From Taeniopygia guttata (Eukaryota > Chordata > Aves > Passeriformes > Estrildidae), in NCBI RefSeq assembly GCF_048771995.1, contig NC_133030.1, forward strand, positions 41,788,001 through 41,852,000: a stretch of 64,000 bases of DNA, given 5' to 3'. How positions within the stretch are numbered: position 1 is the first letter of the stretch; every line of letters begins with the position of its first letter. Shown one piece after another: positions 34,430 to 47,205 of this stretch. The position numbers and the translations under genes are program-made. The notes beneath the pieces were generated by a model. That model was not told where the DNA came from. It worked only from the letters and a program-made list of their open reading frames with translations, and searched no databases.

Positions 34430-35200
34430 TCTGACCCCTCTGGCTCCAACTCGAGCTCGGCGCGAGGCTGCCTTTCCCTGGGGACGTGCTGCCATCCCAC
34501 TGGAGCAGCCTGGGGACGCTGGGGACGAGCTCCCGGACCCCCCGGGAATGCCGACTCGCCCGGGTGCCAGCGGGGGTGCCCCCACCCGAGAGCCTGCGCG
34601 GGTCCTTACCTGCGTGCCGAGGAAGGGCTCAGCCGCCAAGTTGGAGCACCGGCGGCAGGAGCGGAGAGGCGGCGGCCGGCATGACGGCGGCCGGCAGCGG
34701 CTCGGCGGCCCCGCCGCGGCCTGTGGCCGGGTGGGCGCCCGGCGGCCCTGCGGCGGGCCCGGGCGCGGCCGTGGGGAGCGGCGGGAGCGGCGGGAGCGGC
34801 GGGGCCCCGGCCGGTGGCGGAGTGCGGCAGGCGGAGGCGCGGCGGTGCCGGCGGGGAGCGGCGCGGTGCCCCGTGCGGCCGGACCGCGCTGCACCCCCGC
34901 GCCCGCGGAGCCGCGCTCGGCGCGGGTGCGATCAGCGGCTCGAGGGCTGGCTGAGGGGAGCCGCGCCGCTGCTCCCGACGTGACTGCTTCTCCTGCTGCT
35001 TCCGATAGCGCGGCACAAACTCTCTCCTTTCTCTTCGGATCGCTGCATTTCCCAGGGCACAGCCCTTCCCACTCCTCCAGCAGGGGAAAGACCTAGTGCC
35101 AGTGAGCAGAGTTTAAAGGAAAAGGATAAAAGCGATTTCTCGCTGCCCGAGCCGGTGCTGAGGGGGCAGGCAGCCCGGCCTGGGGGCTGCACCCCGGGGA
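34430..35200. promoter_or_regulatory. SYNDIG1L: CpG island, probable SYNDIG1L promoter
   Basis: This dense CpG and GC-rich block is sharply set off from AT-richer flanks, about 12 kb upstream of the SYNDIG1L start codon. On the - strand it contains an excellent donor, CACGCAG then GTAAGGACC (exon end 34610). This fits a first untranslated exon and a promoter in the 34.65-35.0 kb part. CpG islands are often transcribed in both directions, so a + strand transcript may also start here. No second gene is evident. Confidence 0.6.
34610..34720 (-). other. SYNDIG1L: Candidate untranslated first exon of SYNDIG1L
   Basis: The donor consensus CAG/GTAAGG at 34611-34605 on the - strand is the best one in the CpG island. 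A leader exon is required by the acceptor found 30 bases before the start codon. The exon would contain a short upstream open frame of 17 codons, from ATG at 34682-34680 to TGA at 34631-34629, which could dampen translation. The 5' edge is arbitrary. The link to SYNDIG1L is inferred from position and splice consensus only. Confidence 0.45.
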
Positions 35201-38200
35201 CAGCCGGCTCGTTTGCTGGCTCAGTCAGGTATTTTTCTGCCCTGCTCCGTAAGAATCAGGTGGCAGCCTGATTTGCCCCACACATATCCGGGCATCACTC
35301 CGATTACTGAAGGTAACCCGGGTTTGCACCAGCACGGCAAGAGTCAAGACCACAGCCCCAACAGCCCATTCTTCTTGAGCCCGTTTCCCCCCCACCCCTT
35401 CAAATGTCCCGGGGAGCTTGCAACGCTCCCTCACATTTCGGCAGCTCCCTGAGCCCTGTACCGATGCCTTGCAGTTCCTAAACTCCCTAGATGTTCCCCT
35501 AATAGTTTTCCCCACCTCAGGACCACCCAGCACCGAGACCACTGTTGGCAGATAGACACGCGGCTGGAGTCTGGTCTAGCCACAGCGACCTGCTTGAGCG
35601 GCAGAGAGCCGCCTGCCTTCAGCCATCCCCGGTGCTGCTTTGCCAGCAGTCCGTGACAGGCACACCAGGTGCGACCCACAGCCGCCCGTGTGCACCAGCA
35701 GCACTGCCCAGCTGTCACCCTCTGCAGCCCACAGTGAGGCTCCCTTGGGACTACGCTGTGTCTTCTCAGTACAACGTGACTTCTGAAGGTCCGGGCTTGT
35801 CTCTAACACCTCCCAGCTTCTTCCAGGAGCTGAACTGACAGCTGATGGGCTATGTACCATGGCAGCTGGGTCTCAAGGTCCTGTTACCTGAGGGGCTGGG
35901 GCACTGGCTAGGGAAGGAGATAGGCAGGGCAGCCTCCTCTCTGCTCCAGCTCTCTCAGCTGCACATTTTTCCAGTAGCAGCAGAGACTCCCCTTTGCAAA
36001 GCTAAAAGGCCTGAATTACATGGGCTAACAACAGGACTGAAGTGCATGTGCTCCCCAAAGAAGCAGTGACAGGTGGCCAGCTTTCCCTCCCTGGGAGTAA
36101 TATCTGTGTCCCGCTGTTGGCAACCCCCAGCAGGTCTGGGGAGGATTTGAGCCCAGAATGTTAGCCCCAGGCTGGGGGCCTCGGCAGGGAAGCTGACTTT
36201 GAGGATGTCAGCAGAGCACTCTGCTATGAGCAGAGTGATCTCCAGGGAAAACAAGTCCCTGTGGCCAGACGCAGCCAGCAAAGCTTGAGGGGAATCAAAG
36301 AAGGAAATATTTGTCCCCATGTCCTTAGGGAGTGGGAAAGACAGGAAAGGACTAGGGGAGCAGTAAGGAAGTTTTGCTTCTTTGCCATCCTAGGTCTGTC
36401 AATCCAAATTAGAAGAATACTTTGGAAGTGGCCTCAGGATGTGACTTGAGACACAGGAACAGAGCGTGTGACTTGTAGGGGTTCCTTCAGCCCTGCTGAC
36501 TCCAACTACAGCAAAGTCCCAGTGAAGTAAAGCTCTGGCTGTGCACACCTCAAGATACAGTGTGGGTGTGGGGTGAGCTGCAGCCCTGTGAGGAAGCAGA
36601 GTCAGTGGGACTTGCTGTCACATGGGTGGGAGCAAACAGGTTTGGTGGCAATCGCCTTCCCCGAGTCAAAGTCCCCATAAGGGCCCTGCTCACATCCTTG
36701 GGAGCTCATGGGGATGTGGGCACCATTGCCTACTTCCCAGTCCTGCTGTTTGCCTCAGTTATGAAATCCCATGCAGCCCTGTCCAGGCAGCATGGGGTAA
36801 TTAAAGACAAAGAGGCCCCATTCCTCAGGGACAGCCTCTTGGCAAGGGTGGAGAGGCTGTGGAGTTATAGGGAAGCAAGACATGCTCAAAAACCCATCTC
36901 TCTCTGTCCTGGGGGAGCACAAAAGAAAAAACTGAGTTGCTGGATGAAGAATCTTCATCCATGGCTTGCTGAGGCCCAGAGAACTTAGTTGGCTTTTCCA
37001 CATGCAGAAGGCTGGGAGCATTGAGGATAGCTCACAGGGGCATCACTGCCACAATGGTGTGCACAATCACCTCCACCACAACTGTCCAGCAGTTCTGGCC
37101 AGCTCCTTCCATCAGCTGGGGATGGCTGCTCCATCCTTCACCAGAGCCACACACAACCCTGGAGTAATGTGCAGGTGAAGCAGTTGCCTGGCCAGGCAGA
37201 AGATCAGCCCTCACCAACTTTTACACATATACTGCTTAGCAGCAGAGCTGCAGCACCATTTCTCCTGCTTGAACAATGAGAAAGTGACATTAGCATCCTA
37301 AATCAAAGCCTCTCTGGCCTCAGGCAGCTGGGGGAAATGTATGCATACATAGATATGTACATGCTTGTGGAGGTATGGTGAAAATCAGCCTGAGTAATGT
37401 GGTTTGGGGCTTTGCTTTTATAACCACAGCCATTCAGTCCAGATTAGAGATGGGCAGTGTCCCTGGGAGGTGACATGAGGCAAGAGGCTGTGTGACCTAG
37501 AAGAGTCAGCCAGAGATAAAACACTTCTGGGGCACTGAGGATAAGCTGCCAGTTGGAAACTTTCCTGCCCAGAAAAATAAAAGGGACAGACTCTGAAAGG
37601 AATGTTGCAAAATGCACAGAGCCTCTCACTCCACTGAAACTTCTTGTTGTATTTATGCACCCACTGGGATGCATGAAATTAAAATGGATATCAAAATGGC
37701 CCTTTGCTCTCAGCTGCAAGGGAGACTGTTTAGAACTCATCCAACAGAAGGAAATGAGATCTCATTACATCAAATATTAGCTGATGCACTATCCCATTGG
37801 ACTTGTTATACAATCCAAATGATGCACCTCTTCAAAAAATAATTAGAAAAAATGTTGCTAGAGACATAAAATACAAAGGAAAAGGCTATACTTGTGTTTC
37901 AGGCCTGCCTGGCATGGAAAGGTGGGGTTTTGTTTTTGAATATGTACTCTCAAATATTAAAATCTGCCTGCCAATATGTTCTGAGCTTCACATGCTTCAT
38001 TTAACTACAGACATAGCAACAGATAAATACGCCATGACAAATTTGGCAACATTACTTTATTGACAGCCAAAAAAAGCCCCAGATCACTCAAGACTAAAAG
38101 CCTGAACTCCTGCCAAACAATCACAAGCAGAGTGCTGAGATGAAAGATTCCATGCCAGAAATGGGCAGACACTACTAAAACGCCCAATAACTGGGAGGTC

Positions 38201-38639
38201 TTTGCAAAGGTGAGGACTCAGCTGCAGAAACAGAGAGTGAAAACACAATGAAAGGGAAACAAACCACACCTGAGATGACTGGTCATTGCTGCTCAGGTGA
38301 CTGCATCAGCAGGACAAGAGAACATCAGGCAGGACTCACTTGTCAGAGGCTCTCAGTGCACCTTGTGCCGGTGAGGTATGTGGGGGATTTGAAGTACATA
38401 TTTATGATGGCTGAGAGGAGCACTGAGCAGATTAAAGTTATATTTGCAGCTATTAAAAATGATCAGATTAGTGAAATCTAGAGACAAGAGAAGCTTCAGA
38501 GGGATGAGCCAAAGCTAATTAATTGGGCAGCGTGATGAGAGAAGAAATTAAGCGTGGACAGGGGGACGGTAAAACATATTGGAAGGAACAAGTTCAGTGC
38601 TTCATAATCACTAGTGATTTCTAAATTAACTGGAAGCAT

Positions 38640-38850
38640 GAAGGCAAAAAAACTATGTGGGTGTATCTGTGGACAATAGAGTGAAAACCATCTGGTTAGT
38701 GTACAGTGGTGAGGAAAAAAGCCCTGAACATGCTGTCAGATTGCTTTCATAGAGGGATACAGAAAAGAATAAAAAATTTACAGTACTGTGTTGGTAATGA
38801 TTCAGCTGTTATGGATAAATTGAGACTTTTCAATTAGAAGACAGATTCAG
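38640..38850 (+). mobile_element. Decayed CR1/L3-like LINE fragment
   Basis: The segment that reads GGGTGTATCTGTGGACAAT, and continues with a diverged stretch to AATAGAGGGATACAG-like and AGTACTGTGT-like blocks, follows the order of the 3' part of the reverse-transcriptase region of CR1/L3 elements. It is heavily diverged and has no open frame. The match is from memory of consensus patterns, so both the class and the limits are tentative. Confidence 0.4.
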
Positions 38851-41685
38851 ATCATTTATTTTGAAAAATACTGTTAAAAAAACCCAAGTCTTCTGTAAAA
38901 ATGAAGCATTAGGCCCTGGAGGGCAGAATGAAGTTTTTAAAGTGTTTCTGAGGAAGTCTAACCCTTTAGGAGGCAACAGTAAACAACACATAAGATGCAG
39001 TTCCCTTATGAAACATAGCACTCAGCATCAGATCTTGTCAGGACTCTGATATGATGTGAATAGCACCTGATAACACAGATAACTCCAACCTCACATGTAG
39101 TTAAAGCTCCTGAGAAGCCTGTGTTTGCAATATATATCAATAGCATCCTTCTGGAATTAGTGTCATTTTCCTCCTTCTGAGCAAACGTTGTCTTCTGAGG
39201 AGGCTGGAGATTAAAATGCTTCAGTGCAGTAAAATCCACAGAGAATCCCCTCCTAACCCTCCCTTGCTCCCCATCACCAATGGCCCTGAATGTCTCATGT
39301 AGCCATGTCAAAGGGGCGCCTCTTACCCCTTGTGAGTGGTGCTGAAGCAGTGTTCAGCACAAGGAGGTACTTTTGGAAAGCACCTGAATTCTGCAGTTAT
39401 TAAGCTCCCAGCTGACATGCTGCAAAAAGACATTCAGTGTGACCTTTTCCTTGCTCCAACTATGAAATCTTCCTGGATGCCTAAAGTATGTGGCAGAATC
39501 TCCAGGTCCTCACAGCATAAGAAACTCCCATTCTCCTGGACAGCTGCCTTAGGAGGACAGGACATGGAGGTCATTATGGAAAAGGGCAAGTCCTCATGAG
39601 GGCAAGAGACCACCATGAATTCCAAGTGTCCCCATCAGAACTGATGCTCCTGGACCAGAGCCAGGTGCGGTGTAGGCTGGGAGAGCTGGGGTGGGATTTT
39701 CAAGGATATGAAGGGAGCAAGAAGGGAGAAGGAGGTGATGTGTATGGGTGCAGTCGCGTCACGTAGGGGATATGTTCAGGGAAATAGCAGACATCTGGAA
39801 GACGAGTGGGATATGGAAGGGAACCCTGTGTGCTGTCTAGCTGCTTTGCATTGCTCTGGAAAAGCAAAGCAGCTCTAAACCCAGAATAGCTGCTCCATAT
39901 GCTTTGGCTGTTTTTCGCCCGCAGCCAGAGCTTTGTGGTAAATCTGGCCATGAAAGATAACAGTCTCTTAAAAATGCTGAGCTGGTGGGACTACTTGTCC
40001 TCCGTGGATGACCTCGGAACAGTCCTTCCAGCCTGATTCACTGTGATTCTTCAAATGCTGAAGGTAAAACTCTGAATAATGAAGAAAATCAAGGGGAAAA
40101 CCATCCGACTTCAAATCTCTACTCCTGTGTAGCCTGAAACAAAAAAAGCTCAGTGAGCTTCAGCTGTAAAAATGTAGATGTGCTTGGGATAGGGCAGAGT
40201 GTTTGAGGCCTATCTGTGCACTTCTGCACCATATTATGTTGAATTTAAGTCATAAACTGAAGACTTTACTTTGACATAACTCTTTCCAAGAATAGAAGTC
40301 TGTGACATGTGGTTGGCTGACAAATCTTGCCCATCTCTGATTGTGAGAGAAGTGAGGTCAATGGTTGACAGATGTGATCCAGTCTTCCTGTTACCAGGGC
40401 TGGTTCTGCTGCTGGTACAGACTACAGCCACTAGTCCCTAGGGCCTTGGAGAGCATGCAGCAAATAGCAGGATTCAGCCATGTTTTCAGAGGAGATGACA
40501 AAGAGAAAACTCCTCATGTCCTACAGCTGGTTTTGAGACAGCAGAGTTCAATCCCATTCTCTCACAAGGGTCTGGACTGTGGTGTGTGCTTTACTTCATT
40601 AAAGATTCTTCTACTTACTGTTTTTCCTGTTCCCTCTCATTTTTCAAAGTTGTTTTGCTCTGCCCAAAAAAAAAACCATATAGGGTGAGGATGTGTCCCA
40701 GCCTATGCATGTGGGGACATGGACAGCCACAGCAGCTGGGGGCTCTCAGACTGTCCACATGCTGTGATGTAGTGACAGAGGGTTTAAATCCAACCCCAGG
40801 AAATACAGCTGCTACCTGAGGTGGCCATCACTTGCATTGTAGCAGGTCTCCCGCTGACTAATTGCTGAATAAACCCCTCTTTAGAGGCTGGCAGAATGAT
40901 CCCTGAGGACCTCCTTATGCAGCTATTAGCAGGAGGCAACGCCTCTGGAAATGAAGATTTGCCAGGCTGCTGAAGCCCCAGAGGAAAGGCAGGCAGCAGG
41001 GTTTAGGACGAAAATATCAGCAAGCAGCTGTGCGAGCACCACAGGGACCTTCCCCATTTGTGCTCAATCCCTTGCTGGCTCAGAGGGGCAGTGGTGGGCT
41101 GCATCTCAGTCCTTAGGATCCTGTAGCTTCCTGCAGACCCTTTAGCATCCCTCTGCCCTCCCCTGGGGGTTTGTGCTCAATTCATGAGCAGTTGAAGGCA
41201 CCCTCCACTTCATGGCTGTAGTGGGGAGTGGACCTTGCAACCCCCTGCACATAGACCTGCAAATCTCTTGATGTCTCCTTGCTCTTCATTTCTGGTATCA
41301 AATCTCTGAGAAGCTGACTGTGAACATATTAAGGAAATTCAACTTGTCAAACAGGAACAGAAGGACTTTGCCCCCCAAACCCTGAAAAAGTATTGAAATT
41401 CACTCGAATAAGCAAAAAAATGACTGAGCTGTCACACATGAGGCACATGAATCATCTTCAGGGAGGAAAGCAATTCTGGCGATGTCTGGGCTTGAAGTAA
41501 CTGTAGTTAACATTATAATGACTCATACCACATATGCGTCATATCGTTTTTCATTAAGAGCAGCATTCTGATGTCCTGTGACTAACTGGAAGCTGGAATT
41601 GTGCTCCCAAAGCCTTGGGATGGGAACTTGTCTTGTTCATAAGTTCTGTCTTAGCGTCAAAGGCATTATCAGCTTCCAAATATTA

Positions 41686-41727
41686 AAATAATAATAATAA
41701 CAACAACAGCGATAACAACAATAATTC
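41686..41727. repeat. Compound AAT/AAC microsatellite
   Basis: A run of AAT units passes into AAC units (ATAATAATAATAACAACAAC, then CAGCGATAACAACAATAAT), about 40 bases in all. It is a simple repeat in AT-rich intergenic DNA. Confidence 0.85.
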
Positions 41728-44700
41728 TCAGATCAAACACTTCATTCAAGTGACAAATTGAGATGGGCTTTGTAGCTGTCATCCTTAAGAGTACCATGAT
41801 TTTAGTAGGGAGAAAATGGATAAATTGAGGGCAGGCACCTCCAGAGAGGCCATTCTTCTTCTCTCAGCTCATTAATGTCAAACCAGGCTCTTCAGCCTAT
41901 TTCTGATCTTCAGACAAGGTTAAAATTTCCATTTCTGTCTCTCCACAGAAAGACCTTGGATTCTTTTTCTATAACCCTATGACCCCCTCATCATCCTCCC
42001 AACGAATTTTTTGATGTGCAAATCCATGCTAGGCATGAGCATCAGCTCTGGCAGCCCAAGCCGCTCAGCCAACATCACCCAGAGCAGCCTGTGTGTCACC
42101 AAGGCTCTGTTTGTCTGTATTTGCCAGGGACCTGAGCTAGCACTGACCCTTCACCCTGCGAAACAGGGTTCTGGAGGCTGGCAGAGTTTGGGGTGTCAGA
42201 GGGGAAGGGGTAATGTTGCACAAGAGATGTGAAACAAGGATGGATGAGTTGGGGGCCACAAATGCAGGGGATTAGGGGAATGGACTAATGGCAACTCATT
42301 GAGGACTACCTCAACTTTCTGAGAGCAGAATCTGCAGTTTTTGTGGGCTCAGTCCATTACACTTGGCCAGGGGAAGTGCCATGGCTCTGGGATGATGTTA
42401 GCTCATCTGATCAGACCAGTCCTCTCCACCATTTCAGCCTTGCTGTTGCCCCATGAGATCAATCAGGCTGTTTTGGGGGCTGTTGCACTCTGTTGGGGTG
42501 GGCCTGGAGGATAGTAAGGATACTCAAGGCAATGCCAATGGACCATTGCCTCTGTTCCAATGCCAAAATACTCAAATTATATCAAAATTTGATGAGTGGT
42601 GTGATAAAATTACCAGGCAATGGGAGATAAAGGTGAGGAGATCCCCAGGAACAAACTGTCACAGGGAAAAATGGGAGAGATGTAGCTCTGGGATATGAGC
42701 CAAGGATGCATTGAGCTGCCAGGGGAACAGTTTTGGGCGCCTACACCACAGCTATGTTTTGATGGTAGCATAACTCCACTTCCCAGAGGGCTGCCATGGG
42801 CTTTGAAGCACAACTGATGTCACTCGTTGGCCACGGTTGCCTTGTTTTTGTGCTGGTAGAGCTACGACACCCACTCAGGGATGGAGTCCTCTGTGGGGGA
42901 TTACAATGAGCAGTCCTAAAGTGACTGCTGGATCCTGCAGGAGGTCACAGGCTGGGTACCATAAGAGGTTGTTCAGAAACCTCTGTGTAGCTGGGAAGCA
43001 CCCTTCCTGCTGAGACCTGCCCTGGGAAAAGGCTTTGAAGAGATGGGTGAGATGCCCTGGTGCAGAGCAGCAGTAGATGTGCTAGAGCAAGGCAGACTTC
43101 CTATGGCTGTCTTTGGGGTTGGTCTCGTGTTGTCAGGGCAATGGCTCCTCCAGGCTCTGGGCCCTACTAAATATTGTGCTGTCAGCTTAAAACCACTTCT
43201 CATAACCAAATTGTCCTCCAGTATAATGACAACATCGAATCTGGGTGTGAGCAGAGTAGCTGAGGGCTATCCTGGAGTTACTGTATCAAACTGCAGGAAG
43301 AGAAAAAACACAATCTGGAAGATACCTGCAGTGCTAAACACACATTACCCTGCTATCTGAAGAAACAGATCAGCCAAAAAAATTATTATCAAACTTTACA
43401 AAATATACCACCTATGGGCTGAAGGAAGCAAGAGAAAGTGCATCTCAAAGGGAAATATTTATAGAAAAAGTGATGAACTACAAGAACAAGTTGCTTACAT
43501 TTGAAGCTCCCTCTCAAGCATTGCAGCAGGACAAGGACAGTATTCTCCCTGCTGAAGAGCAAGAGCTGTCATGGGGGCACTGATGCACCATCTGAAATCC
43601 ATATCAGGCTAATAATCATTCACATGAGCTGCTGAAATACATTTTAGAGGCTAGATTGGCAGGAGGAAGAGCCTGACAAACCTTGGGAGGTGAGATTGCC
43701 TGGAGATAGAAACAAAAACACAATAGCAGTGGGGTCCAGAGGGAAACAGCAGTCATATAAATTGCCAATTCAGCTTTGCCTTCCTAACCCCAGGACATCC
43801 ATCCCCCATGCTGGACCTGTGAGAAGGCTGCAGCATCTGCAGACCAGCTCCAAAGTACATTCACAAGCAGACAGGCTGTGGTGGGGAGCTTGACTCTAAG
43901 AAGCGGCCAATATATTTGTTTTCTTGTGGATGCTTGGTTGTAAAAGCAAACTGTGCATGAAGTCCATACAGCTACTTGTTTTTTTATTTGGGTCCCTTCT
44001 CAGGGTTATAGATTTAGCTATATCATTAACTGCCTCAACCTCAGAATAGAGATCATTTATAAACAGGAAAGTATTTCAAGTGTTGAATGTGCCAGGCTAT
44101 GACATAAATGGGTATAGTTTGGAGGGACTGTGCTATAATCAATTGTCTCAGGATACTGTTATCTGTGAGACACAGATACAATCTCATAAAGACAGTTCTA
44201 AAAGCTGAGAATACAAATAAAAATATTTTGCAAACCTCTCTCTCATTGATGCATTTTTAATACATTTCTAATACAGCATGTTAAACGCATCAGCACAAAT
44301 GGCATAATTGCTGTCCCAAAGGCCTGCCTGCCCTTTTCTTTCACCTCCCTCCACCAGCTGGTGAGACCCACATGTGGCTTGGGGCCACAGGTCTGGGCCT
44401 GAGCAGGTACAGCCTGAGCACCACAATGATGATGTAGCTTCTGGATTCAGGTGTCCCAGCCAGGGTCATCTCATAGCAGCATGTCCAGGACATGTGGCTG
44501 GACATCATTCCCTATTGCAACATCTCTCACTGGTCCAAAGGTCCCATGTTTTTAAAAATAAGCCTCTGCTCTAGACTGATGTGCCAACTTTGCAAAGTTG
44601 CTCTGATTCCGCTCTTCTCAACTGAGTATCGTTGCCCTGCACTGCTCCCCATACCAGTGTACTGTCAAAGCATCAGGGTCCTGCATCATCTCTGCTGGCT

Positions 44701-45203
44701 CTGGAAGCAGGGAAGGTGGGGGACCAAAGTGCGTTCTTTGTTTTCAGCCAGTAGTGCAATTTGCACAGGCTGTACTCTGATTTACTGCACCCCCTGATGA
44801 CCATGCAAGAGCAGTAAACACCTACATGGCCATTTGGCTCAATTATTGTAATTCCCTCTCCACAGGGCTTCTCCATTGTGCCTTGCAGGTTGCTCTGGAA
44901 GCAGCAGCACACCGGCTTACTGGCTGGAGATTCATTATCATAACATCTTCACTTCTGCCACCTGTAAAGCAGTGGATTGATTGATTTGGTCTCGCTAGTC
45001 CCTAAAGCCTTCATCAATGTTTATTGTGGATGTCTTAAAATCCCGTTCTCCATCCACACAGAAACTGACTGTCAAATCTTGTCCTCACCTTAGCCCTCTC
45101 TGCTCCTTCAGCAGTGCTGCTATAGAGAGGGAAGGGCGGGCCCCTGAAGACACTGCACGATTGGTATTATTCTTCTTCCTCACCCAGCTGCAATGTAATT
45201 TGT

Positions 45204-45231
45204 AATGGTAATTACTGAAGTAATTACCATT
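45204..45231. repeat. Perfect 12-bp inverted repeat carrying TAATTA cores
   Basis: AATGGTAATTAC at 45204-45215 and GTAATTACCATT at 45220-45231 are exact reverse complements around the spacer TGAA. Each arm contains TAATTA, the core recognised by many paired-type and other homeodomain proteins. It may be a dimeric binding site or simply a hairpin; the sequence alone does not decide. Confidence 0.9.
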
Positions 45232-47199
45232 TTCTAACACCCAGAGATGTCAGTGACAAGCAGTATGCTGGCAGCAGGTATTGCATGGACATAAAAAAGG
45301 GAAATGTAGAGGGCATATCTGGGATGCTGCATATAGTAGCACAAAGCCAGAAGTGGACTTAGAATAGCACTCAGCAGAAGTGCTTTTGAGAGAGCCCAGA
45401 GCTAGATGGTCAGTAGATGAGGAAGAATGATCAGAAGCTAAACAGAAAGGAGAGTAAGGATAGAGTTATGGAGTTGGGGATGAGAAGTTCAAACTTGATT
45501 CAAGAAGAAGCCAACAGAGAGAAAGCAATTGATATCACATCCTGGAGACAAAAGTAGGTGCTATTGGGCATGGGCTGAAGAAGGCAGAGATAAAAGAGTG
45601 TGGCTGGGAGCTGAAAAGCAGAGGCTGTCAAAGCATGATTTTGACCAGCACCTGATTAGAGCTACAGCTGTCCATGCACTGAGGGCAAGCCAGACTCTAG
45701 AAAGGCCAGGCACAACCAATTGGCACAACTTGGACATGGGCTGGATGTGCAAGGAGAGGGATGGAGGATGGATGGAGGTGCTCACTCCAAGCTTAAGTTG
45801 CAGTGTGAGGAGCATCACCCTGCTGGTATGGTAGCTTTTTAACATTCTCATTGCCACCTTCTTTTTCCCTCCTGTTCTGCACCAATTTCCTTTAATTTGC
45901 TCATTAAAGGGAGCTGGGTTATTACAAAAAGTTGTGACATTTTCTCTTTAAACCTGTGGAATAGCCAGAGCCCTGAAATTGCCCTGAACTCTAATGGGTA
46001 CAATCCTGGCTCAAATTATTGGCAAGCTTTTCACTGACTCTTGCAGAGCCAAGATTTCACCTCAGATGGACCCTATCTTTCAATTAGCGGTATTACTCTT
46101 AATATTCATTAAAATTCTGTGTAATCCTAGCTTTGCAAGGGGCAAACCCCGAAATTCATTAAGACTTGTATAAAAAGCAGAAAGGACCAGTCAGGAAAAG
46201 GGCCTTATTTGAGAGGCTAAGGAATGCCATCTTAAATTGACCTTAAATTGGCCAGGTCTGAAAACTGGGGCAACCCAGTGCTGGAGCCCACTGGGAACAT
46301 GAAGTCCCTAGGTGTGAGTGGCTACAGAGCTGATGGGAACTCCTCCAGCTCCCCACGGTTTTGCTCTTGTAGCTCCTTGTCTTTTCCAAGGGTCCCAGTG
46401 CTGAGGCAGGAGAGTGTGGGGGAAGGCAGCAGCATGGAGCTAAAGAAGCTAGGAAGAGCCCAGCTAATGCCTTTGCTTCACCTTCTCTTCATCCTTCAAC
46501 CTCCTTCAGGTATCCATCCACACAGACATGATCTTGCCCAAGGGTGCTTCCCCCAGCTGCCATCCCTGGCAGCTCAGCCCACAGCCGTACTGTGGTCACA
46601 GGGCAGTCTGGTCTCTGTGATCCTGCTGGCCTCGCCTTTGCTATCCTGTGTTGTGTCCATCTGCCATCCTCTAAAGCCTCTTGCAGAAAAACCTTCAAAG
46701 AGTTCAGCCAGCAGTGGGGAGCAGCTGCTGCCTGTTCTGCACTGGGGGAGAAGCCAACAGTTCTGCTCATCTGGGGGTTTGGTGGTGATCATCCACCCTT
46801 CACCACTCTTCGAGGCTACGGACGCAACACACACTCTGTGCTCATGAGGGAAATAAGCCTGAGCCCAGCTCCATACCAGATGGGGGGGCTGTCACAGCTG
46901 ACCCTTCCAAGGACCTCAGCTGCATTCCTGACTGAGATATCACAGCATCTACCTAGGGAGCTGGGCTGGTTCTCAGCTTCCCAAGACTTCTCCAGGCTGG
47001 AAGCATGCCTCCAGCTCACAGATTGCCAGCAGACTTCAATGTCAGTGTGAAAGAAGGACAAGGGTGACAAGCAAACATGGGAACCATCTTGGCTGGATGC
47101 TGCCCACCCTCCTCCAGCACACTGCCTGCCTTTGGCTAAACAGCCATGTGCAATTCCTTCCTCTTCATGACACTTTGGCTTCTGCTTGCAGATCAGGAG

Positions 47200-47205
47200 G
47201 TTACC
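47200..47205. repeat. Target-site duplication, left copy
   Basis: GTTACC lies immediately before the LTR and is repeated exactly at 47517-47522 immediately after it. The pair defines the integration site. Confidence 0.75.

Larger units (their letters stand above)
22667..34609 (-). other. SYNDIG1L: Long SYNDIG1L 5' intron (inferred)
   Basis: If the first exon is the one ending at 34610, an intron of about 11.9 kb links it to the acceptor at 22668-22667. It contains the telomere-type tract at 23097-23136, the 38-bp minisatellite at 26183-26514 and the GC-rich minisatellite at 28886-29560. It also holds an octamer/MEF2-like cluster near 24.45 kb. No coding exon of another gene was recognised. 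Its extent depends on the first-exon assignment, which is an inference. Confidence 0.5.
35201..45200. other. Intergenic DNA upstream of SYNDIG1L, first part
   Basis: No coding exon was recognised here on either strand. In other vertebrates the next gene is NPC2, tens of kilobases away. I did not identify any NPC2 exon, so it probably lies beyond the right edge of the window. Contents noted: a CR1-like remnant near 38.64-38.85 kb, an AAT/AAC microsatellite at 41.69 kb, and AT-rich stretches around 37.3-39.2 kb and 41.3-41.9 kb that look like candidate conserved non-coding elements. Confidence 0.5.

Noticed and set aside
34681..34983. 100-codon + strand frame starting at a real ATG in the second CpG island
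   Set aside because: The alanine/glycine/proline-rich product resembles translated CpG-island DNA and has no domain. No downstream exon that continues it was recognised. A divergent transcript cannot be fully excluded.
39950..40060. CR1 3' tail
   Set aside because: CCTTCCAGCCTGATTCACTG followed by TGATTC recalls the CR1 end, but there is no (ATTCTATG)n tail and the resemblance is too short to support.
46248..46847. 199-codon + strand frame
   Set aside because: It has no domain or family resemblance, overlaps long frames on the opposite strand, and has no splice or promoter context.
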